Origin: Catellatospora sp. KI3
Lineage (GTDB): Bacteria > Actinomycetota > Actinomycetes > Mycobacteriales > Micromonosporaceae
Length of the DNA stretch: 64,000 nucleotides
Reading direction: 5' to 3'
Assembly (NCBI RefSeq): GCF_029948125.1
Contig: NZ_JASAMB010000006.1
Span: 290,565-354,564, forward strand
In this document: positions 1-7,526 of the stretch, in pieces
How positions within the stretch are numbered: the stretch's first letter is position 1
Layout: every line of letters begins with the position of its first letter
The notes under the pieces: generated by a model
Told to the model about the DNA's origin: nothing
What the model saw: only the letters and a program-made list of their open reading frames with translations
Database searches by the model: none
Program-made: the position numbers and the translations under genes

Positions 1-2
1 GC

Positions 3-272
3 GAACTGCTGGCGCTGCAGGCATTCCCCGGCGTCAACGGCATCGTGGCCCGGGCGGCCGCCCGGCTCACCCTGGTCGGCAGCGGCTTCGACCCGCGCGG
101 CCTGGTCCCCGTCGAGATCGCCCACCTGGACCGCGAGCCCGAGTACATCGGCGCCGCCAACGCCTTCGCCACCGGCACCCCCGACGGCCTGCGCTCCTGG
201 CTACGCCACTACACCACCGCCGTCACCCAGGCCTGCACCCGGCTCCCCGACCTGGCCGACCCCTTCCTCTGA
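3..272 (+). CDS. Fic/DOC-like protein, C-terminal part (5' truncated by window edge)
   Basis: The reading frame is open from the first base of the window and ends at a TGA at 270-272, so only the last 89 or so residues are seen. They include the stretches VVARAAARLTLV, DPRGLVPVEIAHL and YIGAANAFATGTPDG. I recall this C-terminus from a roughly 250-aa actinobacterial family, often labelled oxidoreductase or Fic family protein, that lies beside the HAD hydrolase/ssd pair, as here. The catalytic part of the protein is outside the window, so no activity can be inferred. A GTG at 45 is an internal codon rather than a likely start, because the same frame is open upstream of it with matching codon use. 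Confidence 0.6.
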   Translation, partial: ELLALQAFPGVNGIVARAAARLTLVGSGFDPRGLVPVEIAHLDREPEYIGAANAFATGTPDGLRSWLRHYTTAVTQACTRLPDLADPFL

Positions 273-520
273 CCCACCACCACCACCCTCTAGCCCGCCA
301 TCACCACCGACCCCGCGCCCTGCACAACCGGCTCCTACCTGGACAAGCTCACTCACACCCGGGCAGTTCCAGCCCGACTCCCCGCAACGCCCGGCTACCC
401 GCTACGCGGAAAGGCTCACCGAACGTGTCCAGCCGGTTCGGCAGGCGCACAGAATCCCTCGTTGATCGCTACCAGCGGTCAAACCAGCCGGTTCTGAACG
501 ACATTCCGACCGCGCACAGT

Positions 521-706
521 GATCAAGGCCGCGAAAGCACCCGAAGATCGCGTCCAGCGGACACTTCCCGGGCACCCAAATCGACGAAATCCAAGGTTCC
601 GACCCCCAGCACTGATCAAGCCAAGCCCGAGACAGCAAGATCGCCACCAGTGGTCATCCTCCGGGCGAGCCCTCCTGCGGCGAGTGGCCATTCCCGAACA
701 AGGCTT
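521..706. repeat. Two diverged copies of a ~93-bp GATCAAG-headed repeat
   Basis: GATCAAGGCC at 521 and GATCAAGCC at 614 are exactly 93 bp apart. The following bases keep a recognisable shared order (purine-rich block, AAGATCGC, then CCAG.GG). The same head motif and near-identical period recur in the second gene-free spacer at 8879-9390, so these look like members of one intergenic repeat family. Similarity was judged by eye. Confidence 0.45.
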
Positions 707-1220
707 CACTGCGGCGAGTGGTCCATCCTCCGGGCGACGCCGCTACGGCCCCAGACTCGACTCACCGGCAACAAGCGGCAAGCCCCACCCCATACCAAAT
801 GAAAAGCAGTCGCCGCCCCACAAGCAGCAACCCGCACAGCCCTAACCCGCACAAAGCCGAAAGCCCCGCCCCGCCCATCCTCCACTCAGCCCAACCCGCG
901 CGCGCTCGCCGGCGGCGTCTGGACTGAGGAGCGTGACTGGGCCGAAGGCCCAGCAGCGACGAGGGAAGACGCCGCCTGAAAGGCGAGCGCGCGCGCCCGC
1001 GGAGGCGGGCGCCAGAAGCAGAGCGAGCGCGCCGCGCCTGCGGAGGGAGGCGCCGAAAATATGGATGGCGCCGCATGTTCGCGACGCCATCGCGCACGTC
1101 CGCCCGGGTTACCAGGCGTGCACCTCTGGCTAACTGCCCTCGGCGGACCCGTGGGTCTCGCCGGGACTTTGCCTTCACGACGGCTAGATCGCGCGTGGGT
1201 GCCCGGTGGCCGTGCTCGAA

Positions 1221-1238
1221 AGCTGGCTTCTGCCAGCT
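1221..1238 (-). terminator. Possible terminator hairpin downstream of the HAD gene
   Basis: AGCTGGC / GCCAGCT form a perfect 7-bp stem with a 4-nt loop, followed on the minus strand by TTTC. It lies about 130 bp beyond the HAD stop codon. The stem is short and the T tract weak, so this is a tentative call. Confidence 0.3.
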
Positions 1239-1371
1239 AGTTTCGGCTGCAGAACGCTTCCGTACTCACTTTTCTACGCCCGTTTCGCCCCGATGGCCAG
1301 CCCTCGCCGGGAATGTGTGACAGATGGGGCTGGTGTGGCACTCCGGTCACTCGGAGGCGTGGTCCGATTGC

Positions 1372-2184
1372 TCAGAGTGCGGCTGCTGCCGCGGCGGCCC
1401 GGGCGCGGCGGCGGCGGCCGTACCAGGCGATGCCGATGGCGACGGTCACGCCGAGCCCCAGCGCGGCGGCGGCCACGGGCACTGCCGGCCGGTTGCGCAG
1501 CCGTCGGGCCAGCGGCACCGGATGCCGGAACTCCAGCACGGGCCACCGGCGTTCGAGGGCTTCGCGGCGCAGCGCCTTGTCGGGGTTGACCGCGCTGGGG
1601 TGCCCGACGGCGGCCAGCAGCGGCACGTCGGAGACCGAGTCGGAGTACGCGTAGCACTCGGCGAGGTCGTAGCCGCGCTCGTCGGCGATGCGGCGCACCG
1701 CCTCGACCTTGGCCTGGCCGGCGGCGTAGAAGTCGATCTCGCCGGTGTAGCGACCGTCGGCGACCTTCATCCGCGTCGCGATCACGTCGGTGATCCCGAG
1801 CTGCGCGCCGATGGGCGCGACCATCTCCTCGCCGGAGGCCGACACCAGGATGATGTCGCGGCCCGCGGCCTGGTGTTCCTCGATCAGGATGGCCGCCTCG
1901 GCGTAGATGTAGGGGTCGATCAGCTCGTGCAGGGTCTCGCCGACGATCTGGCGCACCTGGTCGACTTTCCAGCCCTTGCACAGCTCGGCCATGTAGTCGC
2001 GGGTGCGGACCATCGACTGGTCGTCGGCGCCACCGCGCTTGAACATGAACTGCGCGTACGCCGTCTTGACGACGTCACGCTTAGTGATCAGGCCGTCTCG
2101 ATAGAACGGTCTGCCGAAGGCCAACGCGCTCGATGTCGCGATGACGGTCTTGTCCAGGTCGAAAAACGCGGCGCTGCGGCCCAC
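1372..2184 (-). CDS. HAD-IB family phosphatase (SerB-like) with C-terminal membrane anchor
   Basis: This is a haloacid-dehalogenase superfamily hydrolase, probably a phosphomonoesterase whose substrate is unknown. Motif I is FFDLDKT (nucleophile Asp9, acid/base Asp11 from this start). Motif II is ILVSAS, the conserved Lys is in GQAKVEAV and motif III is YSDSVSDVPLL. After residue about 235 comes a single hydrophobic segment followed by an Arg-rich tail, so the enzyme is likely anchored to the inner face of the membrane. I chose the GTG at 2184 (270 aa). A TACACT -10 box ends 8 bp before it, which suggests leaderless translation, and the 17 residues added by the upstream start at 2235 are not family-like. 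The gene is divergent from the 6C RNA/ssd/tad genes, the same order as M. tuberculosis Rv3661/Rv3660c. Confidence 0.88.
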   Translation of the reverse strand: MGRSAAFFDLDKTVIATSSALAFGRPFYRDGLITKRDVVKTAYAQFMFKRGGADDQSMVRTRDYMAELCKGWKVDQVRQIVGETLHELIDPYIYAEAAILIEEHQAAGRDIILVSASGEEMVAPIGAQLGITDVIATRMKVADGRYTGEIDFYAAGQAKVEAVRRIADERGYDLAECYAYSDSVSDVPLLAAVGHPSAVNPDKALRREALERRWPVLEFRHPVPLARRLRNRPAVPVAAAALGLGVTVAIGIAWYGRRRRARAAAAAAAL

Positions 2185-2192
2185 GGCGAGAA

Positions 2193-2198
2193 AGTGTA
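2193..2198 (-). promoter_or_regulatory. -10 box of a leaderless promoter for the HAD gene
   Basis: TACACT on the minus strand lies 8 bp before the GTG at 2184, so transcription would start at or next to the first codon. No good -35 hexamer is visible. Confidence 0.4.
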
Positions 2199-2380
2199 GC
2201 CGGGATGTTTCGTTCGCGGCGTCCGGCAGGCGCAATCGTTCACGGGAGGGCGGTAACTGAGCGGCGAATCAGTGATTGCGCAGCGTAGGATCTTGACTTC
2301 ATCTACGGCGTGTCGGGGCGTGTCGGGACAGAAGCCTCTCGACGGCGCCGCGTCGGGTGGGGCATGCTTTCGCACACGAG

Positions 2381-2490
2381 CCCTCAGCGGTTGCCTCCCC
2401 CCCGCAGCCGCTGAGCGGGTTCCGGCCCACATCCCCCCTTTGGCCGGACCCCAGGACGGCCCCCGTCTCCCCGGACGGGGGCCGTCGTCT
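2381..2490 (+). ncRNA. 6C small RNA (B11-like)
   Basis: The region has the defining layout of the actinobacterial 6C RNA: two hairpins with C-rich loops followed by an intrinsic terminator. Hairpin 1 pairs 2383-2394 with 2404-2415 (12 bp, one G-U) and its loop holds seven C. Hairpin 2 pairs UCCGGCC at 2421-2427 with GGCCGGA at 2442-2448 and its loop holds CCCCCC (2433-2438). A perfect 13-bp stem (2455-2467 with 2474-2486) ends in GTCTTTCC. In M. tuberculosis the 6C RNA (B11) lies between Rv3660c (ssd) and Rv3661 (HAD hydrolase), exactly the neighbours here. 6C RNAs are thought to pair with C/G-rich mRNA starts through the loops. The exact 5' end is not determined. Confidence 0.9.
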
Positions 2491-2562
2491 TTCCGGGTCC
2501 GGCCTGCGTCTTTCCGGGTCCGCGCGCCGCGGCGGCATAGCAGATCGACACCCGGGGCGACG

Positions 2563-2589
2563 CTTCGTCCACAAGCGACCGGTCGTCCA
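2563..2589 (+). promoter_or_regulatory. Pair of DnaA-box-like sites upstream of ssd
   Basis: TCGTCCACA occurs at 2563-2571 and again at 2581-2589, an 18-bp repeat. Each differs at one base from the high-GC actinomycete DnaA box TTGTCCACA. The pair ends 57 bp before the ssd start codon, inside its probable promoter region. Functional binding is inference. Confidence 0.35.
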
Positions 2590-2645
2590 CAGGGCGGCCG
2601 CCGCGGCGGTGGAGTCGGCACTGGACGGCGGCGCACAGTGCCCGC

Positions 2646-3740
2646 ATGAGCCGTACCCCCAACCGATCCGGCGACACCGCCCGCGCGCTGGTCGTGACCG
2701 CCGACCCCGAACTGCTCGACCACGTGCTGCGCGTCGCCGCGGCCGCCGGGGTCGAGATCGAGGTCGCACACGACCCCGGCGCGGCCCGCCTGCGGTATGG
2801 CCGCCCGCCGCTGATAGTGCTCGGCGGCGACCAGGTCGGCGCGTGCGTCCGCGCCCGGCTGCCCCGCCGCCCCGGCGTCGTCATCGCCTGCCGCGACGGC
2901 CGCGACGCCCGCCCCTGGGACGACGCCCACCTGCTCGGCGCCGAACATGTGGTGCTGCTGCCCGCCGCCGAGCCCTGGCTGCACGAGCGGTTCGCGGGCC
3001 TACGCACCGCGCCGCGCGGCGGTCGGGTGCTCGCCGTGCTCGGCGGCCGCGGCGGCGCCGGGGCCAGCGTGCTCGCGGCCGGGCTCGCCGTCACCGCCTG
3101 CCGGGACCGGCTGCGCACCCTGCTCGTCGACGCCGACCCGCTCGGCGGCGGCGCCGACCTGCTGCTGGGCTGGGAGGAGATGCGCGGGCTGCGCTGGCCG
3201 CAACTGGCCCGCGCCAGCGGCCCGGTCGACCCCGCCGCGCTGGTCGAGGCGCTGCCCAGCCGGGGCGACCTGGTGGTGCTGTCCTGTGCCCGGGACGTGC
3301 CCGACGAGGAGTCGCCGGTCATGCCAGCGCTGCCCGCCGACGCCATGGCGGCCGCCCTCGACGCCGGACGGCGCGGGCGGGACCTGGTCGTCGTGGACGT
3401 ACCCCGCCGACTGGACGAGGCGGCGGCGGTGGTGCTGCAGGCCGCGGACCGGGCGCTGCTCGTCGTCCCGGCCGAGCTGCGCGCCGCCGCGGCGGCGGCC
3501 CGGATCGTCGACCTGGTGCTGGCCCAGCGCCGCGAGCTGTCCGTGGTCGTACGCGGCCCAGGGCCGGGCCGGCTGGGCGCCACCGAGATGGCGCAGGCCC
3601 TCGGGCTGCCCCTGGCCGGGATGCTGCGCCCGGAGCCGAGACTGGCCGCGGCCCTCGAACGCGGCGAGCCGCCCGCCTCCGCGCCGCGCGGTCCGCTCGC
3701 CCTGCTCTGCGCCAAGCTCATCCGCGAGGTGACGGCGTGA
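2646..3740 (+). CDS. ssd: Septum-site-determining protein Ssd / CpaE-like ATPase
   Basis: This 364-aa ParA/MinD-superfamily protein has an N-terminal receiver-like half (about residues 1-125) and an ATPase half. The P-loop is the deviant type, GGRGGAGAS at residues 133-141 with LLVDADPLGGGADLLLG following, as in CpaE/Ssd proteins of Flp pilus loci. Ssd of mycobacteria (Rv3660c) affects septum formation. In the Tad systems CpaE-like proteins localise the secretion machinery. It is the first gene of the pilus operon and its TGA overlaps the GTG of tadA by four bases, so the two are translationally coupled. The ATG at 2646 follows the 6C RNA terminator by 155 bp. Confidence 0.9.
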   Translation: MSRTPNRSGDTARALVVTADPELLDHVLRVAAAAGVEIEVAHDPGAARLRYGRPPLIVLGGDQVGACVRARLPRRPGVVIACRDGRDARPWDDAHLLGAEHVVLLPAAEPWLHERFAGLRTAPRGGRVLAVLGGRGGAGASVLAAGLAVTACRDRLRTLLVDADPLGGGADLLLGWEEMRGLRWPQLARASGPVDPAALVEALPSRGDLVVLSCARDVPDEESPVMPALPADAMAAALDAGRRGRDLVVVDVPRRLDEAAAVVLQAADRALLVVPAELRAAAAAARIVDLVLAQRRELSVVVRGPGPGRLGATEMAQALGLPLAGMLRPEPRLAAALERGEPPASAPRGPLALLCAKLIREVTA

Positions 3741-4786
3741 GCGAGCAGGTCACCGTACGCAGGACCGGCGGCGGGGCCGAGCGCGACCTCGTCGGCGCCG
3801 GGGCGCTCGCGCCTCTGCTGGCCGACCCCGACGTCACCGACGTGCTGGTCAACGGGGTGCAGGTGTGGACCGACCGGGGCCAGGGCCTGGTACGCGAGCA
3901 GCTCACCATGCCGTCGTCCGACGCCGTACGGAGACTCGCGCAGCGGCTCGCGGCGGCGGCCGGGCGCCGCCTCGACGACGGCACCCCGTTCGTCGACGCC
4001 CGGCTGGCCGACGGCACCCGGCTGCACGCGGTGCTGCCGCCGGTGGCGACGTCCGGGCCGTACCTGTCGCTGCGCACGTTCCGGCAGCGCACGCTGTCGC
4101 TGGCCGAGCTGGTGCCGCCCCGGCTGGCGGAGTTGCTGCACGCCGTGGTGGCCGCCCGGCTGACCCTGCTCATCTCGGGCGGGACCGGCTCGGGCAAGAC
4201 CACCCTGCTCAACGCGTTGCTGGCGCAGGTGCCCGCCCGGGAGCGGATCGTCGTGGTGGAGGACTCCGCCGAGCTGCGGCCGGTGCACCCGCACGTCATC
4301 GGGCTGCAGGCGCGCACTGCCAACGTGGAGGGCGTCGGCGGGGTCGGCCTCACCGAACTGGTCCGGCAGGCGCTGCGGATGCGCCCGGACCGGCTCGTGG
4401 TCGGCGAGTGCCGGGGCGCCGAGGTGGTCGATCTGCTGGCCGCGCTGAACACCGGGCACGAGGGCAGCGCGGGCACCCTGCACGCCAACGCGGCCGGGGA
4501 CGTGCCCGCGCGGCTGGAGGCCCTCGGCCTGCTCGGCGGCCTGCCTCGGGCGGCACTGCACGCGCAGGTGGCCGCGGCGGTGCGGGTGCTGCTGCACCTG
4601 CGGCGTACGCCAGGCGGCCGCGTCCTGGAGTCCGTCTGCCTGCTGACCGCCGACAACCCGGACCGGCTGGTCAACGCCCGCCCGGCCTGGACCGCCGAGA
4701 CCGGACCCGGCCCGGCCGCCGCAGAACTGCGCCGACTGCTGCGCGAACGCGACGTTCCCGCGCCGACCTGGCTGGTCCAGCCGTGA
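3737..4786 (+). CDS. tadA: Tad pilus assembly ATPase TadA (VirB11/CpaF family)
   Basis: This 349-aa secretion ATPase powers assembly of Flp/Tad pili. Walker A is GGTGSGKT at residues 148-155, followed by VVVEDSAEL (Asp box). The Walker B/His-box region is RMRPDRLVVGECRGAE, then GHEGSAGTLHAN, all typical of type II/IV secretion ATPases. The start is the GTG at 3737, giving the GTGA overlap with ssd. An open frame continues upstream but is an out-of-family extension inside ssd. Its own stop overlaps the tadBC start in the same way. It probably forms a cytoplasmic hexamer docked on the TadB/TadC membrane protein encoded next. Confidence 0.95.
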   Translation: MSEQVTVRRTGGGAERDLVGAGALAPLLADPDVTDVLVNGVQVWTDRGQGLVREQLTMPSSDAVRRLAQRLAAAAGRRLDDGTPFVDARLADGTRLHAVLPPVATSGPYLSLRTFRQRTLSLAELVPPRLAELLHAVVAARLTLLISGGTGSGKTTLLNALLAQVPARERIVVVEDSAELRPVHPHVIGLQARTANVEGVGGVGLTELVRQALRMRPDRLVVGECRGAEVVDLLAALNTGHEGSAGTLHANAAGDVPARLEALGLLGGLPRAALHAQVAAAVRVLLHLRRTPGGRVLESVCLLTADNPDRLVNARPAWTAETGPGPAAAELRRLLRERDVPAPTWLVQP

Positions 4787-6153
4787 ACCCGGCCTCGCCC
4801 ACGCCGTACCGGCCGCGCACCGCACTGGCGGGGGTGCTGGACGCGGTGCCGACCGCGCCGTCGCGCCGAGCCCGCAGGCTGCTCGGGCTGGATCGCGGCC
4901 CGTCGTTCCAGCCACCCCGCCGGATGCTGGCGGTCGTCGCCGCGACAGTCGGCGCGACCGGCGCGGCGCTGCTGCTCGGGTCGGTCGCCGCCGGTGCCGT
5001 CGTCGCCGGCTACACCGCGCTCGGGCTGCGGATGCGCGGCCGGTCCCGGGCCGACCGGCAGCGGGCCCGACTGCGCGCCGACGCGCTGGACCTGCTGGCG
5101 GCGGCCGCGGCCGAGCTGCGCGCCGGAGTCGTGAGCCGGACGCTACTGCTGCCCGACGAGGAGATCGACCGCCAGGTCCACGCCGCCCGGCGACTGGCCG
5201 ACGGAACCGGCGCACCCCTGGCCGACCTGCTGGAACGGCTCGAATCCCAGTGCCGGGCCGCCGACCGGGCCGACGCGACCGCCACCGCGCAGGCGGCGGG
5301 CACGCAGCTCACCGCGATCCTGCTCGCCGGGCTGCCGGTCGGCGGGATCGGGCTCGGCTACCTCATCGGGGTCGACCCGCTGGCGATCCTGCTGCACACC
5401 CCGCTCGGCCTCGGCTGCGCGTTCGCCGCCGTGCTGCTGCAGGCGGCAGGCCTGACGTGGGCCCAGCGGCTGGCCCGGGGCGCCGCGGACCCCGCACCCG
5501 GCCGGGCCGCGGGTCGCAGGCTGCGCCGCCTGCGGCTGCGGCGGCGGCAGCAGCCGGCGTCGACGCGTACCCGGTGGCTGCTGGCGTTGGCCGCCGGGGC
5601 CGGCACCTGCCTGATCGTGCCGCAGCCCGCCGGACTGGCGGCGGGAGCGCTGGCGGCGGCAGGCACCTGGCTGCTGCTGAGTCGGCAGGAACCGGCCGCG
5701 GTCCGGCTCGAACGCGAACAGGCCGTCGGCGAGCTGCCCTGGGCCGCGGACCTGGTGGGGGCCGCACTGCGCGCGGGCGTGCCGCTCGACGCGGCGGTGC
5801 TCGCCGTCGCCGCGGCGCTGCCCGGACCGCTGGCCACCCGGCTGCGCCGCGTCGGCCGCAGCCTGCGGCTGGGCGCCACCCCGGCCGAGGCATGGCAGCA
5901 CGTCTCCGACCTGCCGCTGGCCGCACGCCTCACCGCCGCGGTCGAGCGCAGCTCCGCCAGCGGTACGGCGCTGGCCGGGGCACTGCACCGCTGCGCCGAC
6001 GACCTGCGCGCCGAGTCCGGATTCCGTCGCCAGGCCACCGCACAGCGCAACGCCGTACTCGTCGTACTTCCGCTCGGGCTGTGCTTCCTGCCCGCCTTCG
6101 TACTCGCCGGCCTGGTGCCGGTGGTCCTCGCCGTGCTCGGCGAGGTGCTCTGA
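4783..6153 (+). CDS. Tad pilus platform protein, TadB-TadC fusion
   Basis: This 456-aa membrane protein carries two type II secretion F-like halves in one chain. The first half (to about residue 250) has hydrophobic segments near 45-80 and 165-220 around a DALDLLAAAAAELRAG helix region. The second has a membrane pair near 265-310, then LPWAADLVGAALRAGVPLDAA, which is the canonical TadB/TadC cytoplasmic motif, and a C-terminal hairpin ending VPVVLAVLGEVL. In most Tad loci these are two genes (tadB and tadC). There is no internal stop or start-like junction here, so they are fused. The GTG at 4783 overlaps the tadA stop by four bases. Confidence 0.85.
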   Translation: MNPASPTPYRPRTALAGVLDAVPTAPSRRARRLLGLDRGPSFQPPRRMLAVVAATVGATGAALLLGSVAAGAVVAGYTALGLRMRGRSRADRQRARLRADALDLLAAAAAELRAGVVSRTLLLPDEEIDRQVHAARRLADGTGAPLADLLERLESQCRAADRADATATAQAAGTQLTAILLAGLPVGGIGLGYLIGVDPLAILLHTPLGLGCAFAAVLLQAAGLTWAQRLARGAADPAPGRAAGRRLRRLRLRRRQQPASTRTRWLLALAAGAGTCLIVPQPAGLAAGALAAAGTWLLLSRQEPAAVRLEREQAVGELPWAADLVGAALRAGVPLDAAVLAVAAALPGPLATRLRRVGRSLRLGATPAEAWQHVSDLPLAARLTAAVERSSASGTALAGALHRCADDLRAESGFRRQATAQRNAVLVVLPLGLCFLPAFVLAGLVPVVLAVLGEVL

Positions 6154-6179
6154 GAACCGCTACCGAAAGGAGTCCGCCC

Positions 6180-6575
6180 ATGCGGCGACGACCGTCCACC
6201 ACCCAGACCCTGACCGAGCCCGACCTGCTCCCACCCGTCGCGCCCGACCTCGACGAGCCCGTCCACCACGACACCGACCTCGACGAGCCCGCCCTGCGCG
6301 ACAGCGACCTCTACGAGACCGACCCGGCCGACCCGGCCGAAGTGGAGGACCCGGCCGACTGCCTCTATCCCGCCTCGGACGAGCCGGGTCGGCAGACCGG
6401 GCGCGGCGCCGCGCCGCGCCGTCGGGTGACCGCGCCCGACGCGGGCATGAACACCGCCGAGTACGCCGTCGGCACGCTCGCGGCGGTCGCGTTCGCGGGC
6501 ATCCTGCTCAAGGTGCTGACCAGCGAAAGCGTGCAGGCGGCGCTGGCCGGTGTGGTCCAGCGGGCACTCGGGTGA
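6180..6575 (+). CDS. Flp-like pilin with acidic leader (DUF4244)
   Basis: This 131-aa protein begins at an ATG preceded by GAAAGGAG (6165-6172), the strongest ribosome binding site in the operon, as expected for an abundant pilin. Residues about 1-85 are acidic and hydrophilic with repeated DLDEP/DPADPAE blocks. The end is a Flp/DUF4244 pilin core: GMNTAEYAVGTLAAVAFAG, a Gly before the mature N-terminus, a Glu at +5 and one long hydrophobic helix. DUF4244 leaders are usually much shorter, so the 85-residue acidic leader is notable. No prepilin peptidase gene is in the window. The stop overlaps the next gene. Confidence 0.82.
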   Translation: MRRRPSTTQTLTEPDLLPPVAPDLDEPVHHDTDLDEPALRDSDLYETDPADPAEVEDPADCLYPASDEPGRQTGRGAAPRRRVTAPDAGMNTAEYAVGTLAAVAFAGILLKVLTSESVQAALAGVVQRALG

Positions 6576-6862
6576 TCCGACGAGACCGGGGTAGCGCCAC
6601 CGCCGAGCTGGCGGTGGCGCTACCCGCCGTCGTCCTGCTGCTCGTCGCCGGGCTGGGCGCGGTCGCGGCGGTCACCACCAAACTCGGCTGCACGGCGGCC
6701 GCCCGCGACGCGGCACTCGCCGCCGCCCGGGGCGACGGGGTGCCGGACTGGGCCGCCATCGAGTCCACCGACGACACGGTCACGGCGACGGTCCACCGCT
6801 CGATCAAGGTCACGGTGCTGACCTGCTCGGCGACGGCGGCCCGGGAACCCGGTGCACCATGA
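6572..6862 (+). CDS. TadE-like minor pseudopilin
   Basis: This 96-aa protein starts with RRDRGSATAELAVALPAVV, the TadE signature (basic end, Gly-Ser-x-x-x-Glu, then a membrane helix). A short extracytoplasmic part with two Cys (KLGCTAAARDAAL and LTCSAT) follows and could form a disulfide. It overlaps the pilin gene by the GTGA arrangement and is probably a minor pilus component. The family is widely conserved next to DUF4244 in actinomycetes. Confidence 0.85.
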   Translation: MIRRDRGSATAELAVALPAVVLLLVAGLGAVAAVTTKLGCTAAARDAALAAARGDGVPDWAAIESTDDTVTATVHRSIKVTVLTCSATAAREPGAP

Positions 6863-7526
6863 GCACCCTCGACCCGGTGCGGCCGGCGGTCCGCCGCCGG
6901 ACCGGGGTCACGATGCTGACCGGCATGGCCGTGGCAGCCGGGGAATCGGGTGCGCCGTGGGCACGTTGACGGCGCTCGCAGTCGGGCTCGTGTTCGTGCT
7001 GGCCGGGACGTCGCTCGCGGCTACCGGTGCGCAGTCGGTCGCGCGGGCGCAGGCCCGTACCGCCGCCGACCTGGGCGCGCTGGCGGGGGCGGCCAGAGCG
7101 GCCGATGGCGCGGACGTGGCCTGTGCCCGAGCCGGGCAGCTGGCGGCCGCCAACAGCGGCACGCTCCTGCGCTGCGAGCTGGACGGACTCGACCTGACCG
7201 TCGAGGTCCAGGTGGTGACCGCCGCGGGGGCCGCGACCGCGACTGCGGTAGCCGGCCCGGTCCGCATCACCGACCAGTCCGCCACGGCCCGTCCAGCGGG
7301 TGCGCGCTGGACGATCACCGAGCCGGGCCTGGAATCGGTGGCTGCGGGCTTGGTGATGGCCGAGTCGGGCCTGGAACCGGTGGCTGCGGGCTTGGCGATG
7401 GCCGAGTCGGGCCTGGAACCGGTGGCTGCGGGCTTGGCGATGGCCGAGTCGGGCCTGGAACCGGTGGCTGCGGGCTTGGCGATCGCCGAATCAGGTCGGG
7501 AACCGGTGTGGGAGGCAGGGTCATGA
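6852..7526 (+). CDS. TadG/TadE-like secreted protein with C-terminal 14-aa repeats
   Basis: The core is LTALAVGLVFVLAG (membrane helix), then a small Ala-rich domain with the family motif RTAADLGALAGAARAADG and two Cys. This matches the Rv3654c-like helicase/secretion-neighbourhood TadE proteins of Tad loci. Start choice is unclear. A GTG at 6852 gives 224 aa with a poor N-terminus; a GTG at 6957 starts directly before the helix; an ATG at 6859 opens a different frame that stops at 6967-6969, which could reflect an old indel. The last 69 residues are four tandem copies of a 14-residue unit plus a partial one, absent from the family as I know it. The stop overlaps the next ATG. Confidence 0.7.
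   Translation: MHHEHPRPGAAGGPPPDRGHDADRHGRGSRGIGCAVGTLTALAVGLVFVLAGTSLAATGAQSVARAQARTAADLGALAGAARAADGADVACARAGQLAAANSGTLLRCELDGLDLTVEVQVVTAAGAATATAVAGPVRITDQSATARPAGARWTITEPGLESVAAGLVMAESGLEPVAAGLAMAESGLEPVAAGLAMAESGLEPVAAGLAIAESGREPVWEAGS
7320..7526 (+). repeat. 42-bp in-frame tandem repeat, 4.9 copies
   Basis: Units begin at 7320, 7362, 7404, 7446 and (partial, degenerate) 7488. Copies two and three are identical and four differs by one base. Each encodes a 14-residue unit around ESGLEPVAAGLAMA. The period is a multiple of three, so copy-number change would keep the frame and alter only the length of the exported C-terminus. Confidence 0.95.

Larger units (their letters stand above)
273..1371. 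other. Gene-free spacer of 1.1 kb
   Basis: No frame here shows convincing codon use, a ribosome binding site or a recognisable protein. The stretch 400-720 has lower GC than its surroundings and carries two diverged copies of a roughly 93-bp repeat (separate entry). A perfect 7-bp hairpin with a GAA loop lies at 937-953 and a second small hairpin at 1221-1238. The rest, about 950-1130, is low-complexity GC-rich sequence. Nothing else could be assigned. Confidence 0.6.

Noticed and set aside
425..1320. Several short open frames in the first spacer
   Set aside because: No Shine-Dalgarno, Pro/Arg-rich translations in all frames at once, repeats run through them.
2384..5215. A 943-codon open frame antisense to ssd, tadA and tadBC
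   Set aside because: Shadow of strong GC-biased genes on the other strand. It is Arg/Pro/Ser-rich with no known motif, and the plus-strand genes have clear family motifs and coupled starts.
7320..7526. CRISPR-like direct repeats
   Set aside because: Units are contiguous with no spacers and are in frame with a coding gene.
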